Source: Phycisphaerales bacterium UBA3158 (GTDB lineage Bacteria > Planctomycetota > Phycisphaerae > Phycisphaerales > SM1A02). From it: a DNA stretch of 18,925 bases. The translations under genes were made by a program, and so were the position numbers. Below the pieces are notes generated by a model. It made no database searches. It saw nothing but the letters and a program-made list of their open reading frames with translations, and was not told the origin of the DNA. Each line of letters begins with the position of its first letter. Position 1 is the stretch's first letter. The stretch lies in NCBI GenBank assembly GCA_002364555.1, contig DEYM01000043.1, forward strand, positions 1 through 18,925, read 5' to 3'. This document shows positions 14,128-18,925 of the stretch, one piece after another.

Positions 14128-14751
14128 TCATCGAATGGTCAGGAGCTTCAGCTCCCGACCTTCGGGGACGATGAGGACCTCGTGGAACTTGAACTGCCTC
14201 TGCAGGCTGCGCCGCAATGTGCATTGGATGGTTCCATCGTCCAATGTCGTCCTGATCAGATCCCCGAATGTCCGACCCGCGACCATGCGGTTCAACAGAG
14301 CGGCCATCTTGGTCCTGTTCTTCTGCAGAAAGGCCTCGTACTGCTCGTAGCCGTCTTCAAGCTCGCCGTAGTATCGGCGGGTCTGAACCGCGACCATCTG
14401 ATCCCAGAGCAGCTTGTACTCGGCGTTTCGAAGACAGGCCAGCGTGTTGACGAGGACATGATGGGGAGTCTTCGCCCGAAGAATGATCTCGCCGTCTTCC
14501 CGCTCCTCGCGGATCCTGAACGTGTCGCCGCCGATTTTCTGATCAAAGCCGTTGCCGGTGGCCCTCTCCGCCTCAAGCCAGCGGACCTCGACCCCGTCGG
14601 ACGTCACGCCGTCCTTGAAACTCGAGGATTTCATCTGATCCGAGTATCTGGGTTTCTTCCTGTACTCGATGACGTAGGGCTTGCAACTCATCAGGGCGCC
14701 GATGGCTGAGATCAGGAGGATCATGAGTGACATGTGCTGAAGACGATTCAT
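14128..14751 (-). CDS. Putative lipoprotein of unknown function
   Basis: This 207-residue protein has an N-terminal lipoprotein signal. MNRLQHMSLMILLISAIGA is followed by the lipobox LMSC, with the predicted lipidated cysteine at residue 23. The residue after it is lysine, not aspartate, so the E. coli inner-membrane retention rule does not apply and outer-membrane sorting by the Lol system is plausible. The mature part is charged and mixed. It includes GGDTFRIREEREDGEIILRA, a helical LACLRNAEYKLLWDQM stretch and RYYGELEDGYEQYEAFLQ. I recognise no domain. ATG 14751 was chosen; a TTG three bases upstream is in frame. AGGAT about ten bases upstream could be a ribosome site or a -10 box (TAGGAT). 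It diverges from rluA across only 25 bases and converges with clpC. Confidence 0.75.
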   Translation of the reverse strand: MNRLQHMSLMILLISAIGALMSCKPYVIEYRKKPRYSDQMKSSSFKDGVTSDGVEVRWLEAERATGNGFDQKIGGDTFRIREEREDGEIILRAKTPHHVLVNTLACLRNAEYKLLWDQMVAVQTRRYYGELEDGYEQYEAFLQKNRTKMAALLNRMVAGRTFGDLIRTTLDDGTIQCTLRRSLQRQFKFHEVLIVPEGRELKLLTIR

Positions 14752-14776
14752 CAAGGGGTTATCCTAGTCCAGAGTC
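14752..14776. promoter_or_regulatory. 25-base divergent gap with overlapping -10-like boxes
   Basis: The gap between the divergent lipoprotein and rluA starts holds TATCCT on the plus strand (14760-14765) and TAGGAT on the minus strand (14761-14766), overlapping each other. Any -35 elements must lie inside the opposing gene. This is weak evidence for two back-to-back promoters. Confidence 0.2.
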
Positions 14777-15421
14777 ATGAACAACGATCAACGACAAGAC
14801 TGTCCTCCTGTGATCTTCGCAGACAATCGAATGATTGTCTTCGAGAAACCCTCAGGACTCCTTTCGGTGCCCGGCATCGGGCCTGAAAAGGCCGACTGCC
14901 TGGCGGCCCGTGCGGATGCCGCTTTTCCAGGAGCCAGGATCGTCCACAGACTTGATCGCGATACCTCGGGCGTGATCGTGATGGGACGCGATGCCGACTC
15001 GCATCGTGAACTGAGTCGGCAATTCCAGGATCGCGAGGTATCGAAGACCTACGAAGCCGTCGTGGGAGGTCTCATGGCCATCGACACGGGGCTCATCGAC
15101 GCACCCATACGAAAGGACATGGACAATCCACCCAGACAGCTCATCGATGATGTCCATGGCCGACCTTCACAGACGAACTGGATCGTGCTTGAAAGACAGG
15201 CCGACAGGACCCGTGTGCGACTCCACCCATTGACGGGCCGATCACATCAGCTGCGGCTGCATCTCCTCAGCATCGGGCACCCGATACTCGGCGATGACCT
15301 CTATGCACCACCAGAGCTTCGATCGGCCGCCCCGAGACTGCTGCTGCATTCGACCGTTCTGTGCCTGAAGCATCCGACGAACGGACAGGAGATGGTCTTC
15401 GAAAGCAACTGCCCGTTCTGA
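14777..15421 (+). CDS. rluA: RluA-family pseudouridine synthase
   Basis: This 214-residue enzyme converts uridine to pseudouridine in RNA. It lacks an S4 domain and has the size and wording of E. coli RluA, which acts on U746 of 23S rRNA and U32 of several tRNAs. KPSGLLSVPG, HRLDRDTSGVIVM with catalytic D60, LTGRSHQLRLHLLSIGHPILGDDLYA and APRLLLHS all follow RluA closely. The specific target in this organism is therefore likely but not proven. It starts at ATG 14777 with no strong ribosome site; a TATCCT box (14760-14765) lies 11 bases upstream. It diverges from the lipoprotein gene and converges with shc, with seven bases between their ends. Confidence 0.9.
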   Translation: MNNDQRQDCPPVIFADNRMIVFEKPSGLLSVPGIGPEKADCLAARADAAFPGARIVHRLDRDTSGVIVMGRDADSHRELSRQFQDREVSKTYEAVVGGLMAIDTGLIDAPIRKDMDNPPRQLIDDVHGRPSQTNWIVLERQADRTRVRLHPLTGRSHQLRLHLLSIGHPILGDDLYAPPELRSAAPRLLLHSTVLCLKHPTNGQEMVFESNCPF

Positions 15422-15428
15422 ACCTCGA

Positions 15429-17483
15429 TCATTCGGAAAGCGTGACCTTGGGTTTCATGCGCTGAACAGACTCCACTCCAGTGGAGGCCTCGGGCATGTC
15501 ACGCAGGACCCTGGCAATCGCCATGACGGGGAAGTAGAGCCTGTAGAGGTGGTACCTCAAGTAGAACACCTTGGGGAAACCAGTGCCGGTGAACCATGGT
15601 TCCACCCATGAACCGGCGGGATCACCATCTGGATTGACCAGTGGATCGGCAGCTTCAGCGTCGTTCAACTGAGTCGATGCCAGCCATTGGACGGCCTTGA
15701 GAACACCCTCGTCATGCGAACCGTAGATGGCATGCATCGTCATCGCAGCCCAGGCGGTCTGCGAGGCGGTGGAAGGGCCCTGGCCCTTGGTCGATGGATC
15801 GAGGTAGGAATCGGGAGACTCGCCGAAGGAACCGTCTTCACGCTGGACACTTCGAAGCCAATCACCCGCTCGCTGTACCCAGGGCTCGTTTCGATCGACA
15901 CCACAACGAATCGGACCAAGCAGGGCCTGCCACGTTCCGTAGATGTAGTTGACTCCCCAACGTCCAATCCATGTTCCATCCGAATCCTGAGTCCGCTTCA
16001 CATAGTCGACGGCTTTCCTGACCGCTTCATCCTTGATCGAGAATCCGAACCATGAGAGACATTCCAGAACGCGACCGGTGATGTCCGGGCAGGAGGGATC
16101 CTGCATGGCGTTGTGATCGGCGAAGGGAACGTATTCGAGGATCTGACGATGGGTGGTCTTGTCGAATGCCGCCCATCCACCATCCTCATTCTGCATGGCG
16201 AGCATCCATTCGACGCCACGACGTCCAGCTTCACGATTGGCTTTCCCTTCCGATCGACACAATGCCATGGAGACCATGGCCGTATCGTCGACATCGGGGT
16301 ACCAGGCGTTCGCATATTCAAAGAACCACGAGGCCATCGATTCGGTCGCTTCGACCTTCTCGGACCAGTCCCCCTTGAAGCGACACTGCTTCGACAACAA
16401 CCATTCGGTGGCCGCACGTACGGATGGATCCTTCTGATCCAGACCCGCCTCGGTCAAGGAATAGAGCGCGATACCCGTGTCCCATACCGGGCTCAGACAT
16501 GGCTGGATCTTGATCGATTTACCATCCTTGCGAATCAGGAACAGATCGTCGAGATCCTTCTCGGTCCGCTGTCTCATGGGAAATGTTCGAGGTCGCCCCA
16601 GCTTGTCCAGTGCGATCTGCGTAAAGACCATGCATGGAAAGATGGCACCGAGGCCATCCGTCGGCGCTGGCTCGTCCTGGGAGCATCGATCGAGCATCCA
16701 TTTCTCACAGGCCTTCAAGGCATGCCGCCTGAATGGCGTTCCACCGAGATGGTGGAGGATCTTCAGTCCACGATCGATACCCGTGAAAAACCATTTCCAG
16801 AACAGAGGAGGGTTGCTGTCGGGCATGAGCTTGCGACGCAGAGCCTCATCCACGAACAAATCGTCGATTCTCTGAGACGCCTCGAGATGGCGGACTGGTC
16901 GCATCGTGTTGACGATCGCCAGCGGTACGATCATCGAACGAGTCCAGGCACTGATCTTGCTGAGATGGAAATAGAACCATCGAGGCAGCAGGATCATCTC
17001 GGGCGGTATCGTCGGCACGGCACGCCATGGGACCTGGCCAAGACACGCGAGATAGAACATCGTGAACGTGTTGCAACGCTCCGCTCCACCGCCTTCACGG
17101 ATCATTTTTCTGGCACGAGCCATGTGCGGCGACTCTGGATCGTCTCCCATGAGCTTGAGGGCGAAATAGGCCATCACACTGGCGCTAAGATCCATCTCGG
17201 CACCGGGATACTGGCACCATTCACCGGTCGGTCGCTGCTGTAGACGAAGTCCATTGGCGATCTGCTCGAGCCGTTCACGTCCACTGCCATCATGGAAAGG
17301 CTCGTTTTCCTGACCGAGTATGAACTTCATCAGGATGTATTCGCTCTCCAGAATGGAGTCCCCCTCCAGCTCCGCACACCAATGGCCATCGGAACGTTGC
17401 AGGTGACGTAGGGCAGCCACGCCTCGAGCAAGGGAATCTCGGAGGGATTTGATCCGGTCTTTTTTCGATGTCGTCGAGGCCAT
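15429..17483 (-). CDS. shc: Squalene-hopene cyclase
   Basis: The enzyme cyclises squalene to hopene/hopanol, the first step to hopanoids, at the membrane. The 684-residue length fits the family. The protonating motif is DVDDTA (397-402), with D399 matching the catalytic Asp376 of the Alicyclobacillus enzyme. QW-type repeats are visible, for example RSDGHWCAELEG near the N-terminus, QNEDGGWAAFD, and SDGTWIGRWGVNYIYGTW near the C-terminus. PRWFYFHLSKISAWTRSMIVP is typical of bacterial SHC. The open frame runs 64 codons further upstream. However, ATG 17483 has a strong ribosome site (AGGAG, 17493-17497 on the minus strand, nine bases away), and the upstream part has no family similarity. No other hpn genes flank it except, distantly, the glycosyltransferase at 6654. 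It is divergent from the FIST gene. Confidence 0.95.
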   Translation of the reverse strand: MASTTSKKDRIKSLRDSLARGVAALRHLQRSDGHWCAELEGDSILESEYILMKFILGQENEPFHDGSGRERLEQIANGLRLQQRPTGEWCQYPGAEMDLSASVMAYFALKLMGDDPESPHMARARKMIREGGGAERCNTFTMFYLACLGQVPWRAVPTIPPEMILLPRWFYFHLSKISAWTRSMIVPLAIVNTMRPVRHLEASQRIDDLFVDEALRRKLMPDSNPPLFWKWFFTGIDRGLKILHHLGGTPFRRHALKACEKWMLDRCSQDEPAPTDGLGAIFPCMVFTQIALDKLGRPRTFPMRQRTEKDLDDLFLIRKDGKSIKIQPCLSPVWDTGIALYSLTEAGLDQKDPSVRAATEWLLSKQCRFKGDWSEKVEATESMASWFFEYANAWYPDVDDTAMVSMALCRSEGKANREAGRRGVEWMLAMQNEDGGWAAFDKTTHRQILEYVPFADHNAMQDPSCPDITGRVLECLSWFGFSIKDEAVRKAVDYVKRTQDSDGTWIGRWGVNYIYGTWQALLGPIRCGVDRNEPWVQRAGDWLRSVQREDGSFGESPDSYLDPSTKGQGPSTASQTAWAAMTMHAIYGSHDEGVLKAVQWLASTQLNDAEAADPLVNPDGDPAGSWVEPWFTGTGFPKVFYLRYHLYRLYFPVMAIARVLRDMPEASTGVESVQRMKPKVTLSE

Positions 17484-17510
17484 TGCATCCTTCTCCTGGA
17501 ATGAGACATG

Positions 17511-17521
17511 ACATTCTAACC
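17511..17521 (-). promoter_or_regulatory. Candidate -10 region upstream of shc
   Basis: Read on the minus strand this is CGGTTAGAATG with a five-of-six -10 box TAGAAT (17513-17518). Transcription starting about seven bases on would leave a leader of roughly 20 bases containing the AGGAG ribosome site. The block recurs, with small changes, before gyrA and the STAS gene. No clear -35 is seen. Confidence 0.35.
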
Positions 17522-17556
17522 GACAGGATGATGATTTCGAGGGTAGCATCGTCCGA

Positions 17557-18780
17557 ATGCTCTCATGGACGACATCTCGACCAATCCCCGGTGGCTGGGG
17601 TGGTGCATCCGCCACCAGTGGACATCTCGATACCGCCACCGCTGCCATGGAAGTCGCCGACACGATCCATGACAAGTTTGGATCATCGCCTGATCTGGTC
17701 GTGGCCTTCGGCAGTTTCCATCATGCCGCCGCCTTCACCGATGCGATGAACAGTCTGCGAAGAACACTTCAGCCGGGATGCCTGATCGCGACGACAGCCG
17801 ATTCAATCCTCGGAGACGACGTCGAACTCGATGGCGTATCGGGTCTGTCCGCCGTCGCCATGAGATTGCCCGGTGTGGAGATCACGCCATGGCGAAGCAC
17901 GCCCTCCGATCCACTGCCCCTTTCCAATCCCGATGCTCTGCCACAGCGACTGGGAATCCGTGACCAGAGCAAATGCATGATCATGCTGGCGGATCCCTTC
18001 ACGACACCCACGCACAGAACACTGGATGTCCTGTCCGATCTACCGGACCTCGAGCAGTCGATACCGATGGTCGGAGGCCTGAGCTCCGGTGGCTCGCGCC
18101 CAGGCATCAATCGTCTCGTCATCGACGACACCTTCCAGACATCCGGCTCGGTCGGCGTGACACTGAGCGGCCCTCTCGAATGCGACACCATCGTCTCACA
18201 GGGCTGCCGGCCCGTTGGGAAGCCGATGCTGGTGACCGGTGTCAAGGATCAACATGTGATCACCGAACTCGGTGGACTTGCTGCACTGGAACAACTCAAG
18301 AGGACGGCCCAGTCACTTCCGAAGCATGAGCGGGATCTGCTTCAGAACGGATTGCTCATAGGACTCGTGGTCGATGAGCGACGCGACCACTTCGGAAGAG
18401 GTGATTTCCTGGTCCGCTCGGTTCTGGGCGTCAACCAGGCCGAGGGATTCCTCTCCATCGGTGCCGTGATCCGACCCGGCCAGACCATCCAGTTCCAGAT
18501 CAGGGATGCCCAGGCGGCTCATGACGATCTTCAACTGCTTCTCGATGGACAGCAACTCTCCGGAGATCCGCTGGCAGGATTGCTCGTCACATGCAATGGA
18601 CGCGGAAAATCGCTCTTCGGATCCGAAGGACATGACATCACCATGGCTCGACGACGATTGAACAACATGCCGACGGCGGGTTTCTTCGCCGCGGGCGAGT
18701 TCGGACCCATCGGGAATCGCAGCTATCTCCATGGACATACGGCTGTCCTGACACTTCTTCGCCCGGGGCAGCAGGCATGA
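17557..18780 (+). CDS. FIST-domain sensory protein
   Basis: FIST domains (FIST_N plus FIST_C) are predicted small-ligand sensors, often joined to or encoded beside signalling proteins. This 407-residue protein appears to consist of FIST alone. The N-terminal half has DLVVAFGSFHHAAAFTDAM and IPMVGGLSSGG, typical of FIST_N. The C-terminal half ends PTAGFFAAGEFGPIGNRSYL (372-391) and HGHTAVLTLL, the hallmark close of FIST_C. There is no signal peptide, so it should act in the cytoplasm. ATG 17557 was chosen; GAGGG about 13 bases upstream is a distant, weak ribosome site. It is divergent from shc across 73 bases. Its stop codon overlaps the start of the next gene in an ATGA, which suggests coupled translation with a functional partner. 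The ligand and output are unknown. Confidence 0.85.
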   Translation: MLSWTTSRPIPGGWGGASATSGHLDTATAAMEVADTIHDKFGSSPDLVVAFGSFHHAAAFTDAMNSLRRTLQPGCLIATTADSILGDDVELDGVSGLSAVAMRLPGVEITPWRSTPSDPLPLSNPDALPQRLGIRDQSKCMIMLADPFTTPTHRTLDVLSDLPDLEQSIPMVGGLSSGGSRPGINRLVIDDTFQTSGSVGVTLSGPLECDTIVSQGCRPVGKPMLVTGVKDQHVITELGGLAALEQLKRTAQSLPKHERDLLQNGLLIGLVVDERRDHFGRGDFLVRSVLGVNQAEGFLSIGAVIRPGQTIQFQIRDAQAAHDDLQLLLDGQQLSGDPLAGLLVTCNGRGKSLFGSEGHDITMARRRLNNMPTAGFFAAGEFGPIGNRSYLHGHTAVLTLLRPGQQA

Positions 18781-18925
18781 CCGATCCATCCTCCATTCAT
18801 GATCCGGAACTGCCACTGCAACGTGGCTCCAGCGGACGTCGATTCAGACGCTACAAGCATTTTCTGCGTGAACGACAACTTCGCAATCGAACCGAACCGG
18901 CTCACATAAGTTTCAGCGGCTCCAC
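18777..18925 (+). CDS. Unrecognised protein, 5' part only
   Basis: An open frame starts at ATG 18777 inside the FIST stop codon (ATGA, 18777-18780) and runs off the right edge after 49 full codons. The visible start is MTDPSSIHDPELPLQRG, followed by a strongly basic stretch, RRFRRYKHFLRERQLRNR, and then EPAHISFSGS. There is no signal peptide or membrane helix so far, so a cytoplasmic or inner-membrane-associated start is likely. I do not recognise the family from this fragment. The overlap with the FIST gene is the main evidence that it is real. Confidence 0.55.
   Translation, partial: MTDPSSIHDPELPLQRGSSGRRFRRYKHFLRERQLRNRTEPAHISFSGS

Noticed and set aside
16113..17243. A 376-codon open frame on the plus strand inside shc
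   Set aside because: It is antisense to the squalene-hopene cyclase, whose DXDDTA and QW motifs prove the minus strand is the coding one.
17484..17675. A 64-codon N-terminal extension of shc
   Set aside because: The extension has no similarity to SHC, overlaps the FIST gene start, and a strong ribosome site marks ATG 17483.
1..18925. Search by eye for tRNA, rRNA, CRISPR, insertion sequences, attachment sites and toxin-antitoxin pairs
   Set aside because: No cloverleaf, repeat-spacer pattern, transposase motif, terminal inverted repeat or small toxin-like gene pair was found.

Overview
The window looks like the chromosome of a planctomycete, most likely of the Phycisphaerae type. This is a judgement from protein style, not from a search. 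ClpC and GyrA carry wording I associate with planctomycetes: the ClpC N-terminus begins MFERLTDRARKVMALANQEA, and GyrA has HPHGESVIYPTLV in place of the proteobacterial HPHGDSAVYDTIV. LpxI, ExbD/TonB and a complete LolC/E-LolD pair point to a Gram-negative envelope with lipid A and outer-membrane lipoproteins. Squalene-hopene cyclase points to hopanoids. Genes are densely packed, many start codons lack a clear Shine-Dalgarno site, and I see no rRNA, tRNA, insertion sequence, CRISPR array or prophage.

Layout. 1-920: the 3' end of lpxI, then a TlyA/FtsJ-type methyltransferase that has no S4 domain. 1075-3720: gyrA. 3782-5835: a tight three-gene unit of STAS protein, ExbD and TonB-like protein, with no ExbB. 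5848-7853 (minus): a membrane family 2 glycosyltransferase followed by surE, convergent with tonB. 7932-11224 (plus): nnrE, a large LolC/E-type permease and lolD, each overlapping the next. 11225-11593: the only long non-coding stretch, a 369-base leader ahead of clpC with inverted repeats and three copies of GGGTATC. 11594-14116: clpC. 14128-14751 (minus): a small lipoprotein of unknown role. 14777-15421: rluA. 15429-17483 (minus): squalene-hopene cyclase. 17557-18780: a FIST-domain protein. From 18777: the start of an unrecognised gene that overlaps the FIST stop codon and runs off the window.

How the genes relate. Most are housekeeping genes: DNA topology, rRNA/tRNA modification, NAD(P)H repair and protein quality control. 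A second theme is envelope building and energisation: lipid A (lpxI), lipoprotein export (lol genes and a lipoprotein cargo candidate), energy transduction (exbD/tonB), hopanoid synthesis (shc) and a membrane glycosyltransferase. The less ordinary parts are the STAS-ExbD-TonB unit, the Lol permease with two apparent extra membrane helices, the S4-less TlyA homologue, the clpC leader, and the stand-alone FIST protein divergent from shc. I found no clear defence or mobile system, and I do not claim a new system beyond these arrangements.
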